NCBI GenBank assembly: GCA_028691595.1 | Contig: JAQUZA010000003.1 | Coordinates: 1-34,012, forward strand | Origin: Candidatus Rifleibacteriota bacterium | Lineage (GTDB): Bacteria; Muiribacteriota; Ozemobacteria; Ozemobacterales; Ozemobacteraceae | Length of the DNA: 34,012 bases | Direction: 5' to 3' | In this document: positions 24,113-33,274 of the stretch, one piece after another | How the letters are laid out: each line of letters opens with the position of its first letter | How positions within the stretch are numbered: the first letter of the stretch is position 1 | Notes under the pieces: model-generated | Database searches by the model: none | What the model was told of the DNA's origin: nothing | What the model saw: only the letters and a program-made list of their open reading frames with translations | Position numbers and translations under genes: made by a program

Positions 24113-25783
24113 ATGAAAAGGCTTGTGTTTACCGGTTTTCTGGTGCTTTGCCTGAGTGTTCCTGTTTTTTCTCTATCTTTTGATGCCCTGCCGGGGTATC
24201 AGGATGAAGGAATGAAGCTTTATGTGCGCGGAACAGGGAAACTTCAGGACCGAAATTTTGTTGAGGCTGTTACCGACCTGACGAGGGCGGTAAAATTGCG
24301 TCCTGATATTGCCGAGGCTTTTCACAATCTGGGTTTTGCCTTTGAGAAGACCGGAGACTTGCGCAACGCAGCCCGGGCTTATGAACGGGCCCTTAACATC
24401 AAACCAAATTACCCTTCGGCGCTCAATAATCTTGGCTATCTTCTGGCAACGACCGAGACCGATGCTGCAAAGGCAGTAGCTCTTTGTCAGCGTGCAGTTG
24501 AACTTCAGCCGAACACAGCCAGTTTTCAGGATTCGCTCGGTTGGGCGCTCTATAAAGCCAATCGCCATGCCGAGGCCGTCAGTCATTTTTCGGCCGCCAT
24601 CAAGCTTGAACCAGGCTTTTTCAAGGCACATTTCAATCTCGGGCTTGTTGAATTTTCGGCTGGCAACTACAGTGCTGCCGCCAGTCACTTTCGCAATGTC
24701 ATTCAGTTGAACGCAAATTATCTCAAGGCTTATGTGCCGCTGGCAGATTGTTATGAAAAGCTTAAAGATGATGCCAAGGCCCTGCACGTCTATCGTCAGG
24801 CACTTGCAAAAGCTCCTGAATCAGACCCGATCAGAAAGCACCTTGAACGCAAGGTTAAAAGTCTGACCTCAGAGTCTAAAAAATTCTATTTTTCTAATGT
24901 AAAGAAGATGCAGGGCAGCTCAAAACTTCAGGAACTTCTTGAACGCAAAGGCAAATCCGGTTCACTGGGTGCAGGTTATAATGTTGCAGCAGCCCCTGTT
25001 GAAAGCAATACGAGCTTTACCCCGGTCAGTGCCATCGATCAGCCGGTAGTTGCAGCAGCTTACAACCCTGCAGATGTGGCGTTCAATGCTGCTCCGGCAG
25101 CTGTCAGTCAATATAATGTGAGTCGGGCAAATATTGCCGCCCGCAATGAACGCGAAACCAATACTGTTTCATCCTCATATTCAGCGGCTTCAGTGCGCAT
25201 GGTTTCTACTCCAAGAGAAATCAGCGTCAGCCAGGAGCGAGAACTTGAAAGAAAGTATTCGTTGAGCAAATCTTATCTCGATCGTGGGCTTGTTTCTGAA
25301 GCCGCAAATGAACTGAACTACATTATCAACAATGCCCCTCAGACAACAATGGTTTCGCGTCAGGCGAGAAACCTGTTGCTCAGGGTGCGCAAACAAATGG
25401 AAGAAAAGAGTTCGCAGAAAGCTCAGACTCATCGCGACATGGGCAAGGACTTCTTCAGATCCGGGCAGTATGCCCTTGCTGAAACTGAATTTAACAAGGC
25501 GTTGAGCCTTGACCCTGAAAATGCTGAGGTCTACAAGGATATTGCACTGCTCTGTTATAACCAGGGTCGATATCAGGATGCCTATGAAAAAAGCAAGAAG
25601 GCGATTGCGCTCGACCGCACCCTTAAAGAAGCTTATGTGGTTCTGGCCTCTCTCTATGCCAGAAAAGGTCGCCCCGACGATGCGCGTCGCACTCTTAAGA
25701 TGGTGAAGGAAGTTTCTTCCAGGCGTGATGCCGTCGATGAACTGGCCGAAAAAATGATGGCCTCGTTGACCCCCGAATACTGA
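24113..25783 (+). CDS. Exported TPR-repeat protein
   Basis: The 556-residue protein starts at ATG 24113 after AGGAGG and opens with a signal peptide (MKRLVFTGFLVLCLSVPVFS). Residues about 35-250 hold six or so TPR repeats (for example AEAFHNLGFAFEKTGDLRNAARAYERAL). A low-complexity Ala/Ser/Val-rich linker of about 130 residues follows, then a second TPR block at about 400-550 (DMGKDFFRSGQYALAETEFNKAL). Two helical repeat blocks joined by a flexible linker suggest a periplasmic scaffold for protein-protein contacts; partners are unknown. pgeF starts 13 bases downstream, so the two are co-transcribed. Confidence 0.85.
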   Translation: MKRLVFTGFLVLCLSVPVFSLSFDALPGYQDEGMKLYVRGTGKLQDRNFVEAVTDLTRAVKLRPDIAEAFHNLGFAFEKTGDLRNAARAYERALNIKPNYPSALNNLGYLLATTETDAAKAVALCQRAVELQPNTASFQDSLGWALYKANRHAEAVSHFSAAIKLEPGFFKAHFNLGLVEFSAGNYSAAASHFRNVIQLNANYLKAYVPLADCYEKLKDDAKALHVYRQALAKAPESDPIRKHLERKVKSLTSESKKFYFSNVKKMQGSSKLQELLERKGKSGSLGAGYNVAAAPVESNTSFTPVSAIDQPVVAAAYNPADVAFNAAPAAVSQYNVSRANIAARNERETNTVSSSYSAASVRMVSTPREISVSQERELERKYSLSKSYLDRGLVSEAANELNYIINNAPQTTMVSRQARNLLLRVRKQMEEKSSQKAQTHRDMGKDFFRSGQYALAETEFNKALSLDPENAEVYKDIALLCYNQGRYQDAYEKSKKAIALDRTLKEAYVVLASLYARKGRPDDARRTLKMVKEVSSRRDAVDELAEKMMASLTPEY

Positions 25784-25796
25784 AACACCGGCTGCA

Positions 25797-26504
25797 ATGA
25801 AGATTTTTAAAGACGAAAAGATTCTGGCGGCTTTTTCTGACGCTGAAGATGGCGATCTGGCGTTCTACAACATGGACGCTGCCATGGCGAAGGTTGTCTG
25901 GAACGGGTTGCCGGTTGTCAAAGAATATGGCCTGCCTTTGCCTACTTTTGCCCATCAGGTTCACCAGGACAGGGTAATGCCGGTTTTGGCTGCTGCTTCT
26001 TTATTGCAGGCAGGCGAAGCAGATGGTCTGATAAGCGGTCTTGCCGATCGCCCGGTCGGGGTTTTTTCTGCAGATTGCCTGCCACTGCTGATCTATTCGG
26101 AAAATGCCGTAGCCGCGGTTCATGCAGGCTGGCGCAGCACCTGCATGAATATCGGGTTGCGAGCCGTCGAGGCATTTTCCAGAGAGTATGGGGTTGGCGC
26201 AGGCGATTTGAAGGCGTTAATCGGGCCCTGTATCGGGCAATGCTGCCTGGAGATGGGTGAGGAAGTATACCAGCAGTTTGTGGAAACTGACCCTGGATGG
26301 GGAGATTTTTTTAAGAGGCGAGTGAAATGGCATCTGGACTTGCGTGGTCTGAATCGCCGGCAGCTTGAGAGTGCTGGTTTGAAAAGCGGCAACATTATTG
26401 ATCATGACGAATGTACTTTCTGTAAAAACGGTGGATATTTTTCATTCAGGAGGCAGCGGCAGCGAAATGGCAGCATGTTTTCGTTTATCGTTCGCCGCAC
26501 TTAG
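25797..26504 (+). CDS. pgeF: PgeF/YfiH family purine nucleoside phosphorylase (laccase-domain protein)
   Basis: This family was first called multicopper polyphenol oxidase, but members act on purine nucleosides (phosphorolysis and adenosine deamination) with a zinc site. The 235 residues contain the metal and active-site motifs in order: THQVH-type AHQVHQD, SADCLPLL, VHAGWRS, IGPCIGQCCLEMG and a C-terminal CTFC. It is a normal length for the family and follows the TPR gene by 13 bases. Phosphorolysis would yield ribose 1-phosphate, a DeoB substrate, but there is no direct sign that it serves the BMC. Confidence 0.92.
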   Translation: MKIFKDEKILAAFSDAEDGDLAFYNMDAAMAKVVWNGLPVVKEYGLPLPTFAHQVHQDRVMPVLAAASLLQAGEADGLISGLADRPVGVFSADCLPLLIYSENAVAAVHAGWRSTCMNIGLRAVEAFSREYGVGAGDLKALIGPCIGQCCLEMGEEVYQQFVETDPGWGDFFKRRVKWHLDLRGLNRRQLESAGLKSGNIIDHDECTFCKNGGYFSFRRQRQRNGSMFSFIVRRT

Positions 26505-26597
26505 ATGAAAATTACTTATAAAGCTAATTACTTATTGAACCTTTGACGATGATTAAAGTGAAATCTTGTCAAGTTACCCTGTAAAAGGAGATTACTT

Positions 26598-28550
26598 ATG
26601 TGGAAAAAGGTTGCGCCCAGAAAAGCGGGGCGGAATTTCGTGGCAGTTGCCCTGCTGCTCATGATTTTCACCTTGTTCGGCTGCACTACTGGAACAAAAA
26701 AGGACCCGGGTCTGACAGACTACGAGGCTCCCAACATCCCGCAGAATGTTACGGCTGTTGGTAAAGAACGCGCCTGTCTGATCAACTGGTCTGCAAATAC
26801 TGAGGCTGACCTGGTGGGGTATAAGCTTTACCGTTCGACGAGTTCGGGTGGACCATTCACCCTGATTGCGACAATCGGTAATCAGCCGGCTCCTTCATAC
26901 CTTGATAACGATCAGCAGAATGGTCTTGTAAATGATCAATACTATTTTTACAAGATTTCTGCCTTCGACACCCAGGGAAAAGAATCAGACCTGTCGCGCA
27001 CCAATGCCATTCAGGTTAGAGCTGGTCTGCCTGCTGAAGAGAGACCACCCAGGGTTGTTAATATCAGAGCGAGAGCTTCTACCGAAGCCGTGTATGTTGC
27101 CTGGGACAAGGTTACTTCAAGCAATATCAAAGGTTATAACATTTATCGAGGGCTGAGCACCAGCGCCGGCGGAGTGACCTGGGTTTCTTCGGTTCCTCAG
27201 GATACACCGGGTTTTGTTGATACTGCTATCAGCAAGTCTTCTGCCGAACAGTATACCTATATTATCCGTTCCTTTAACGAAAACTACACTGAAAGTGAAA
27301 ATTCTGACCCTGTTCAGGTAACACTGAAATCAGGCGACGATACCATTCCGACTTCTCCATTCAACCTTTCGGTCAGCAATGATGTTGACCCGATCATCAG
27401 CTGGAGCAAGCCGACGGTAAATGAAGATGGTTCAAACATTTTTCAGGGCCAGAACCCGACGCTCGATCTTGACAGTTATCTGATTTTCAGGGCTAATTCA
27501 AACGACGGTCTGTTTTCTCTGATTGGTATTGTCGAAGATAACGGCACTGCCAACCTGACTCAGAGCTTCAAAGATATCAACGGCACAGCTTACAATCTTT
27601 TTGCGTTGAGAGTGGTAGATCGCAATGGCAACATCAGCAAAATGAGTTCAATCACCACTCAGGCTTCAGATGCTGATATTCCTGCGGTTCCGGCCAATGT
27701 TAAAGCCTGGTCATCGAGTGCTACCGAATCAGGCATCAAGCTGGCCTGGGAAAGCAGCCGCAATGCCGTAAGCTACAATGTGTATTTCTCGACTGTCGCT
27801 GATGGTGGTTACACCAAAATGTTGACCGGGCAGCCGCAGTGGACTGAGGCATCTGCCTACGTAATAAATGCTTTCCCGAGTTCTTATAATCAGAACCCAG
27901 ACAAGAAGGGCATGAAGCTTGAATTTGGCGTGCCATATTTCTTTAAAGTATCTGCCGTAAGCTCTTCTGGCAAAGAAAGCGAGCTGAGCCCATATGTTAA
28001 AGCATACCCGGGCGGCATGTTCGTTGCAATTCTCGAAGGCGAAAACCCGAACTGGGAATTCGATGATGCAGCCAACGATAACCTGAATCATTTCTACGTT
28101 GTCTACAGCTCAAAAGACTATCCAAAAGTTGATTACTTCTCTGGGGCAGGTGTTGCGCTTCTGGTTCCATCTACGGTTGGTGTTCCAGGCACTGGCGACC
28201 AGTTCAGATATGGTGCCGGAACTCTCTTCTCGTCTGACTATTTCCGGCTTCCGGCTCCCAGCAGCGGCGGTTATCGTTACAATGTTCTTGCCTACTATTT
28301 TCCGCACAATACCAGCGGTAACTGGCGTGTATCGATCAGAGAAAACGGCATTCTCAGCTCAACACTTCTTGAAAAAGATATCAGTGGCTATAGCTCGATA
28401 AACAAGGGTAGAACTGCTGTCTCTCTTGGCCAGATTCAGATCAATGCCGGTGTATCTGGTGTCGACATCGACCTTACGGCTATCAGCGCTGGTTCTGGTG
28501 GCAATGCCACCCTGTTCCTGGACGGTCTGGTGTTTGTAAGAGTTATGTAA
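26598..28550 (+). CDS. Lipoprotein with fibronectin type III domains
   Basis: The 650-residue protein begins with a lipoprotein signal whose lipobox is TLFGCTTG, so it is anchored in a membrane facing out. AAGGAG precedes ATG 26598. Four fibronectin type III-like domains follow in residues about 45-470; each has the Trp and Tyr pattern (for example CLINWSANTEADLVGYKLYRS, VYVAWDKV...GYNIYRG, KLAWESSRNAVSYNVYFS). The C-terminal 170 residues are a separate beta-rich domain (GGYRYNVLAYYFPHNTSGNWRVS) that I cannot assign. Its own terminator follows. It is not closely similar to the lipoprotein trio at 1-4331. Confidence 0.85.
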   Translation: MWKKVAPRKAGRNFVAVALLLMIFTLFGCTTGTKKDPGLTDYEAPNIPQNVTAVGKERACLINWSANTEADLVGYKLYRSTSSGGPFTLIATIGNQPAPSYLDNDQQNGLVNDQYYFYKISAFDTQGKESDLSRTNAIQVRAGLPAEERPPRVVNIRARASTEAVYVAWDKVTSSNIKGYNIYRGLSTSAGGVTWVSSVPQDTPGFVDTAISKSSAEQYTYIIRSFNENYTESENSDPVQVTLKSGDDTIPTSPFNLSVSNDVDPIISWSKPTVNEDGSNIFQGQNPTLDLDSYLIFRANSNDGLFSLIGIVEDNGTANLTQSFKDINGTAYNLFALRVVDRNGNISKMSSITTQASDADIPAVPANVKAWSSSATESGIKLAWESSRNAVSYNVYFSTVADGGYTKMLTGQPQWTEASAYVINAFPSSYNQNPDKKGMKLEFGVPYFFKVSAVSSSGKESELSPYVKAYPGGMFVAILEGENPNWEFDDAANDNLNHFYVVYSSKDYPKVDYFSGAGVALLVPSTVGVPGTGDQFRYGAGTLFSSDYFRLPAPSSGGYRYNVLAYYFPHNTSGNWRVSIRENGILSSTLLEKDISGYSSINKGRTAVSLGQIQINAGVSGVDIDLTAISAGSGGNATLFLDGLVFVRVM

Positions 28551-28573
28551 GGGTCTCAGATTTCGGATTCAGG

Positions 28574-28609
28574 GCCGCCGGTCAGCTCAGGTTGACCGGC
28601 GGCTTTTTT
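28574..28609 (+). terminator. Intrinsic terminator
   Basis: GCCGCCGGTCA (28574-28584) pairs with TGACCGGCGGC (28593-28603) across an 8-base loop and is followed by TTTTTT. It ends the fibronectin lipoprotein transcript. Confidence 0.92.
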
Positions 28610-28634
28610 ATTGCAAAATTGCCTGACAGTTTAA

Positions 28635-28663
28635 TTGAATTTGCATTTTTACAATGCTATAAT
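28635..28663 (+). promoter_or_regulatory. Sigma-70 promoter of the PpiC gene
   Basis: TTGAAT (28635-28640) and TATAAT (28658-28663) are separated by exactly 17 bases. The start site near 28670 gives a short leader containing GGAGG before ATG 28695. Confidence 0.85.
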
Positions 28664-28694
28664 CTATCCGCATTTAAATTAACGCGGAGGCATT

Positions 28695-30356
28695 ATGCAT
28701 TTGAAACATCAGCGCCCAGGCGCTTTGTTTATTTTTCTGTTTCTTTTCGCGACTTTTGTCGCTTCTTCTTTTGCTCAAGATAACCCTGCCAAAGGGAGCC
28801 CTGAAGATGTTCTGGCCGAGATCGGCAGTGAAAAAATCCTGCGCAGCGCCTACGACAAAGAGCTGAGCGGTCTCGTAGCCAATTCCAAGCCTGAAGTGGT
28901 TGCTCGCTTTGCCACTCCTGATGGTCGCCAGGAATTTTTGGATCAGATGGTTGAAGTTAACGTTCTTCAGAAAAAGGCTGAACAGCTGGGCCTTAACAAG
29001 GGCGCAGAATATGAAAAGACTTTTAACGAGATGGTTACCATGAGACTGGCCGCTGAAAGCATGAACAAGACTGTCAGCGCCGTCGAAGTTAAAGAAGAAG
29101 AAGTCAAAGAATCATACGAAAAGAACAAAGCCGGTTTTGTTGATCCTGCTCAGTATCATCTTTTTCAGATGTCTTTAAAATCAGCCGACAAGGCAGCCGA
29201 AATCAAAAAACAGCTTGATTCAGGCAAGTCTTTTGTTGAACTGGCAAAAGTAGAATCAACCGATGCCGCCAAAGAAAACGGTGGCGACAAGGGGTTTGTT
29301 GAAGAATCACAGATTCAGCCAGAAATCGCGACTGCCCTCAATGCCCTCAAAGCTGATGAAGTTTCAGGCCCGATCAAGATCGACGAAGATCTCTACCTTC
29401 TTGTTAAATACAGCGAAAAGAAAGAAGGAGCTACCAAGGCTTTTGATACCGTTTCTGCCCAGATCCGCCGCGACCTCCTCAACCAGAAACAGCAGGAAGC
29501 ATATAAAGCTGAAATTGAAAAGCTTAAAAAGGAAGTTGCCTTTGAAATGGATGCAGCCGTAGCTGAAACCCTTCGCAAAGAAACCCTGACCGACGAAGAA
29601 AAGAATGCCATTCTGTTTAAAATCGCCGGCAAAGAAATTAAAGTTTCAGAACTCGATGCTGAACTTCAGCAGATTCCCCCTTTTATTCGCCCGCAGATTC
29701 TTGGAGGCGAAGGGCTTAATGATTTCCTTGAACGCTTTTATGCCAGACACCTCGCTTCTGCCAACGCTGAGAAAAACCTCACAGCCCTGTCTGCCCAGTT
29801 TCCTGATGTGGTGACTGATGTTTCAAGACGAACAATGATTCACAAGCTTCTTTCTGACAAACTCGATGGCATACAGATCGATGACAAGGCCATTGAAGAA
29901 TTTTATCAGAAGAATCTCGCTCAATTTGCTGTTCCAGCGCAGATGAAGGCTCATCACATTCTGGTTAAAGAAGAAGCTGAAGCCAAGGATCTGCTTGCCG
30001 CTCTCGAAAAAGATGCTACTAAATTTTCCGATCTCGCCCGCGAAAAATCCACCTGTCCGTCAGGCAAAGAGGGTGGAGATCTAGGCGAATTCGGCGAAGG
30101 TCAGATGGTTCCAGAATTCGATCAGGCCTGTAAAGCTGCCGAAATCGGCAAAATTGTCGGCCCGGTTAAAACCCAGTTCGGCTACCACCTTATCAGGGTT
30201 GATGAACGCCAGCCAGCCGGCAATCGCAAGCTCGAAGATGTAAAAGAGCAGATTCGCGGTCACCTGCTGCCCCAGAAACAGCGTGAGGCTTTTGAAGCCT
30301 ACGTTGAAGAACTCAAGAAAGAGTTCAGTGTTAAAATTCACCAGGAAAATCTCTAA
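28695..30356 (+). CDS. Periplasmic peptidyl-prolyl isomerase, PpiC/SurA/PrsA type
   Basis: The protein should assist folding of exported proteins. Its 553 residues begin with a signal peptide (LFIFLFLFATFVASSFA) without a lipobox. A SurA-N-like helical region (about 30-145) is followed by a degenerate parvulin domain (about 150-240: YHLFQMSLKSADKAAEIKK, GGDKGFVEESQI). Then come a second helical part and a canonical parvulin domain (about 415-510: AHHILVKEEAEAKDLL, CPSGKEGGDLGEFGEGQMVPEF, FGYHLIRVDER). Two rotamase domains, one decayed, is the SurA-like plan. rny follows 75 bases later without a visible terminator, so the two may be one transcript. Confidence 0.9.
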   Translation: MHLKHQRPGALFIFLFLFATFVASSFAQDNPAKGSPEDVLAEIGSEKILRSAYDKELSGLVANSKPEVVARFATPDGRQEFLDQMVEVNVLQKKAEQLGLNKGAEYEKTFNEMVTMRLAAESMNKTVSAVEVKEEEVKESYEKNKAGFVDPAQYHLFQMSLKSADKAAEIKKQLDSGKSFVELAKVESTDAAKENGGDKGFVEESQIQPEIATALNALKADEVSGPIKIDEDLYLLVKYSEKKEGATKAFDTVSAQIRRDLLNQKQQEAYKAEIEKLKKEVAFEMDAAVAETLRKETLTDEEKNAILFKIAGKEIKVSELDAELQQIPPFIRPQILGGEGLNDFLERFYARHLASANAEKNLTALSAQFPDVVTDVSRRTMIHKLLSDKLDGIQIDDKAIEEFYQKNLAQFAVPAQMKAHHILVKEEAEAKDLLAALEKDATKFSDLAREKSTCPSGKEGGDLGEFGEGQMVPEFDQACKAAEIGKIVGPVKTQFGYHLIRVDERQPAGNRKLEDVKEQIRGHLLPQKQREAFEAYVEELKKEFSVKIHQENL

Positions 30357-30431
30357 TTCATGCAGAAAACGTCCTTGACAGCCATTGATGGGTTGTCAAA
30401 AAAAATATCTACAAATTCCAACGGAGGAACC

Positions 30432-31979
30432 ATGCAATACCTGTTCTACTTAATATGTGCAGGTGTGGGTGCCCTCATCGGTTATTTCATTTCAAATCAC
30501 CTGGTTCGCAAAAGTGGTGAAGGTATTCTTGCTGCTGCCAAGCAGCAGGAAAAGGAAATTCTTGATGAAGCCCGCGCTGCCGCGCAAGAAGAGCTGCAAA
30601 AAGCTCAAAAGAAAGCCAAAGAGATTCGTGACAAGGAACTGAATGACAAGAAGAACGCTGACCGTGAACTGCAAAAACGGCGGCAGGAAATCGAAAAGCT
30701 CGAAACTCATCTGACCAGCCGTCTCGAGAAGGTAGATGTCAGAGCTGAGAACCTCGAAAAGCGTGCTGACCTTCTTCGTGAGAAGGAAAGCGAGCTCGAC
30801 AAGCTCAAGAAAGACAGCGTAGACATTATCGAGCAGCAGAAAAAAGAGCTCGAAAGGGTTGCCGGTCTTTCACCCGAACAAGCCCGTGAACAGTTGATGA
30901 AAAAGATTGAAGACGAGCTTCAATATGAAATCGCGCTCAAAGTTAATGAAGCTGAGCAGAAGATCAAAAGCTCTGCCGACAAGAAATCGCGTGAGGTTCT
31001 TGCTACTTCTATTCAACGTTGCGCCACAGATCACACCATCGATCCAATCGTGACCGTGGTTGAGCTTCCCAGCGAAGAAATGAAGGGGCGTATTATCGGC
31101 CGTGAGGGTCGTAATATTCGCGCCTTTGAAAGCCTTACCGGCGTAGATGTCATTATTGACGATACTCCGGAAGCCGTTGTTCTTTCGTCGTTTGATCCGA
31201 TCAAACGTGAGGTTGCGCGTGTTACCCTTGAAAACCTCACTCTTGACGGTCGAATTCATCCGGCCAAAATTGAAGAAATGTATGAAAAGGCTCAGAAAGA
31301 AGTGCATCTGCGCATCAAAGAAGCCGGCGAACAGACCATGCTCGCTCTTGGTATTCAGAGCATTCACCAGGAACTGGTCGAGATCGTTGGCAGGCTTAAT
31401 TATCGCACTTCTTACGGTCAGAACGTTCTGCAGCATTCGATAGAAGTGGCAAATCTTGCCAGCAATCTTGCCGCAGAAATTGGTGCCGACATTCAACTGG
31501 CCCGTCGTGCAGGTCTACTGCATGATATTGGCAAGGTTATCGAGAGCGATGAAGGTAATCATGCCAAGCTGGGTGCAGATTTTGCCCGCAAATTCCAGGA
31601 ATCGCCCAAGGTTGTTAACGCGATTGCCGCTCACCACGAAGACGTGCCGTTCGAAACTCCTGAAGCGGTTCTTATTGCCGCTGCAGATGCGATTTCGGCC
31701 TCAAGACGTGGTGCCAGAAGCGAATCGCTCGAAGCATATATCAAGCGTCTTGTTGATCTCGAAACCATTGCCAAGAGCTTCAAGGGCGTTTCTTCGGCCT
31801 ATGCAATTCAGGCCGGTCGTGAGATCAGGGTCATGGTCAGCCCCGAGGAAATTGACGATATCTCTGCACCGAAAGTGTGCCGAGACATCGTTAAGAAAAT
31901 CGAGAGCGACATGGAATACCCCGGTCAGGTTAAAGTGGTGCTGATTCGCGAAACCAGAAGCGTTGAAGTAGCTCATTAA
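30432..31979 (+). CDS. rny: Ribonuclease Y
   Basis: RNase Y is a membrane-bound endoribonuclease that starts mRNA decay. The 515-residue protein, from ATG 30432 after GGAGG, has one N-terminal transmembrane helix (MQYLFYLICAGVGALIGYF), a long charged coiled coil (about 30-190), a KH RNA-binding domain (about 205-270, with GRIIGREGRNIRAFE) and an HD hydrolase domain (about 330-425, with LLHDIGKV, His364-Asp365). An upstream in-frame start at 30360 would add 24 unconserved residues before the membrane helix. The next gene is ymdB, its usual neighbour. Confidence 0.96.
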   Translation: MQYLFYLICAGVGALIGYFISNHLVRKSGEGILAAAKQQEKEILDEARAAAQEELQKAQKKAKEIRDKELNDKKNADRELQKRRQEIEKLETHLTSRLEKVDVRAENLEKRADLLREKESELDKLKKDSVDIIEQQKKELERVAGLSPEQAREQLMKKIEDELQYEIALKVNEAEQKIKSSADKKSREVLATSIQRCATDHTIDPIVTVVELPSEEMKGRIIGREGRNIRAFESLTGVDVIIDDTPEAVVLSSFDPIKREVARVTLENLTLDGRIHPAKIEEMYEKAQKEVHLRIKEAGEQTMLALGIQSIHQELVEIVGRLNYRTSYGQNVLQHSIEVANLASNLAAEIGADIQLARRAGLLHDIGKVIESDEGNHAKLGADFARKFQESPKVVNAIAAHHEDVPFETPEAVLIAAADAISASRRGARSESLEAYIKRLVDLETIAKSFKGVSSAYAIQAGREIRVMVSPEEIDDISAPKVCRDIVKKIESDMEYPGQVKVVLIRETRSVEVAH

Positions 31980-32002
31980 CTGAAAAGACAGGTATAAGTT
32001 TT

Positions 32003-32035
32003 CTGCCCCGGGGTTGACCTTCAAGCCCCGGGGCA
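32003..32035 (+). terminator. Intrinsic hairpin between rny and ymdB
   Basis: CTGCCCCGGGG (32003-32013) pairs with CCCCGGGGCAG (32025-32035), followed by a T-rich TTATATTT. It probably reduces read-through into ymdB. Confidence 0.75.
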
Positions 32036-32053
32036 GTTATATTTCACTGCAAT

Positions 32054-32836
32054 ATGAAGATTCTAATGATAGGTGATATATACGGTAAGACAGGCCGGGA
32101 TGCGTTGAGTTCACTGTTACCCGGGCTTCTTTCTCTTTATAAGCCGGACTGGGTCATAGCCAACGGTGAAAATGTTACCGCCGGCAACGGCTTGTCTGCC
32201 AAGCATGCCAATTTTGTTAAAAGCTGCGGGGTTGACATAATAACTACCGGCAATCATATTTTTTCCCGCCTGGATTGGCCTGAACTGCTTACTCGCAATG
32301 ATTTCATCCTGCGGCCGCAAAATATAATCGCGGCCAAAGTTGGTAGCGGTTGCCGGGTTTTTAAAAAAGCAGCTGTGGGTGATCTGGCGGTGATCAACCT
32401 GGCCGGCCGTGTTTTTATGGAGGGTTCAGAATGCCCGTTTGCAGCCTTTGACAGGCTTTACGCGACTTTGCCCGGTAAAATGCCGGTGATTGTTGATTTT
32501 CATGCCGAAGCAACCTCAGAAAAGCTGGCATTTTTCTGGCATGTCAATGGCAGAGCAACAGTGGCGTTCGGCACCCATACCCATGTTCAGACTTCTGATG
32601 AACGCCTGCTGCCAGACGGCGGAACGGCTGTGATTACCGATATTGGTATGACCGGTGCTGTGAACGGCGTTATCGGTGTCGATCGAAAAACAGTTACCGG
32701 CAGGTTTATTTGCGGTTACTCAGACAAATTTCTCTGTGCGCCACCCCCCGGCAAGATCGAGGGGCTGGTGGTGGATATCGATGCCGACGGGCGTGCTGCA
32801 AATGTTGAGAGGTTCAGGTCGATTCAGGAACCATAA
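32054..32836 (+). CDS. ymdB: YmdB-family metallophosphoesterase
   Basis: In Bacillus, YmdB is a 2',3'-cyclic nucleotide phosphodiesterase that affects RNA levels and biofilm formation. The 260 residues carry the calcineurin-like metal motifs GDIYGKTGRD near the start, NGENVTAG, TTGNHIF, DFHAEATSEK and FGTHTHVQTSD. It follows rny, as ymdA-ymdB does in Firmicutes, which points to a shared role in RNA turnover. Its last 23 bases overlap the convergent thioredoxin-like gene. Confidence 0.95.
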   Translation: MKILMIGDIYGKTGRDALSSLLPGLLSLYKPDWVIANGENVTAGNGLSAKHANFVKSCGVDIITTGNHIFSRLDWPELLTRNDFILRPQNIIAAKVGSGCRVFKKAAVGDLAVINLAGRVFMEGSECPFAAFDRLYATLPGKMPVIVDFHAEATSEKLAFFWHVNGRATVAFGTHTHVQTSDERLLPDGGTAVITDIGMTGAVNGVIGVDRKTVTGRFICGYSDKFLCAPPPGKIEGLVVDIDADGRAANVERFRSIQEP

Positions 32837-33164
32837 AATCTTTATTTTTGCGATTTTCGATAATGTGTTTAAGGTAGGCTGTTAAAAAATCTTGGGCCTG
32901 GTAACCGTGAAGGTGTTCAACGAGTTCGCCGTCTGCGTAAAGCAGGGTTGCCGGAAGGGTTCTAACCATGAGGCGGTCGGCAAGCCCTGCATGCTGATCG
33001 ACATCAATAATCTGAATAAGAATCTGCCCGCCAAACTGCCCGGCAAGTTTTTCGATCACCGGTTTCTGTAAACCGCAGGGCCGGCACCAGTCAGCGGTAA
33101 AAACAAGCATGGCTGCGGCCTTTTTTGCGATCAATTCTTCGTCAAAAGTTTCAAGACAGATCAT
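32814..33164 (-). CDS. Thioredoxin-like protein
   Basis: The 116-residue protein has the redox motif WCRPC in FTADWCRPCGLQKPVIE and the cis-proline segment VRTLPATLLYADG, so a cytoplasmic thioredoxin fold with an active dithiol is expected. Proline inside the CxxC differs from the WCGPC of classical thioredoxin. The start lacks a close ribosome site (GAGG is about 15 bases upstream). It is convergent with ymdB and overlaps its 3' end. Confidence 0.88.
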   Translation of the reverse strand: MICLETFDEELIAKKAAAMLVFTADWCRPCGLQKPVIEKLAGQFGGQILIQIIDVDQHAGLADRLMVRTLPATLLYADGELVEHLHGYQAQDFLTAYLKHIIENRKNKDFMVPEST

Positions 33165-33200
33165 TTATGCATCAAACCTCATTTTTATACTGATTTTGGT

Positions 33201-33229
33201 TTGTGAACGTCAGCAAGATACTGTATAAT
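33201..33229 (+). promoter_or_regulatory. Sigma-70 promoter of the right-edge gene
   Basis: TTGTGA (33201-33206) and TATAAT (33224-33229) are 17 bases apart. The start site would be near 33236, inside the CCAGACGGTCTGG palindrome. Confidence 0.8.
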
Positions 33230-33230
33230 A

Positions 33231-33243
33231 CCAGACGGTCTGG
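33231..33243. promoter_or_regulatory. Perfect palindrome at the transcription start (possible operator)
   Basis: CCAGAC-G-GTCTGG begins two bases after the -10 box and covers the expected start site. A repressor bound here would block the promoter. It is too short to be a terminator and has no T tract. Confidence 0.4.
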
Positions 33244-33274
33244 CAAAAATCGACTGAATTATCGGAGAACCAGA

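Noticed and set aside
28600-28616. GG-N10-GC pattern resembling a sigma-54 promoter
   Set aside because: It lies within the terminator hairpin and T tract, and a good sigma-70 promoter follows.
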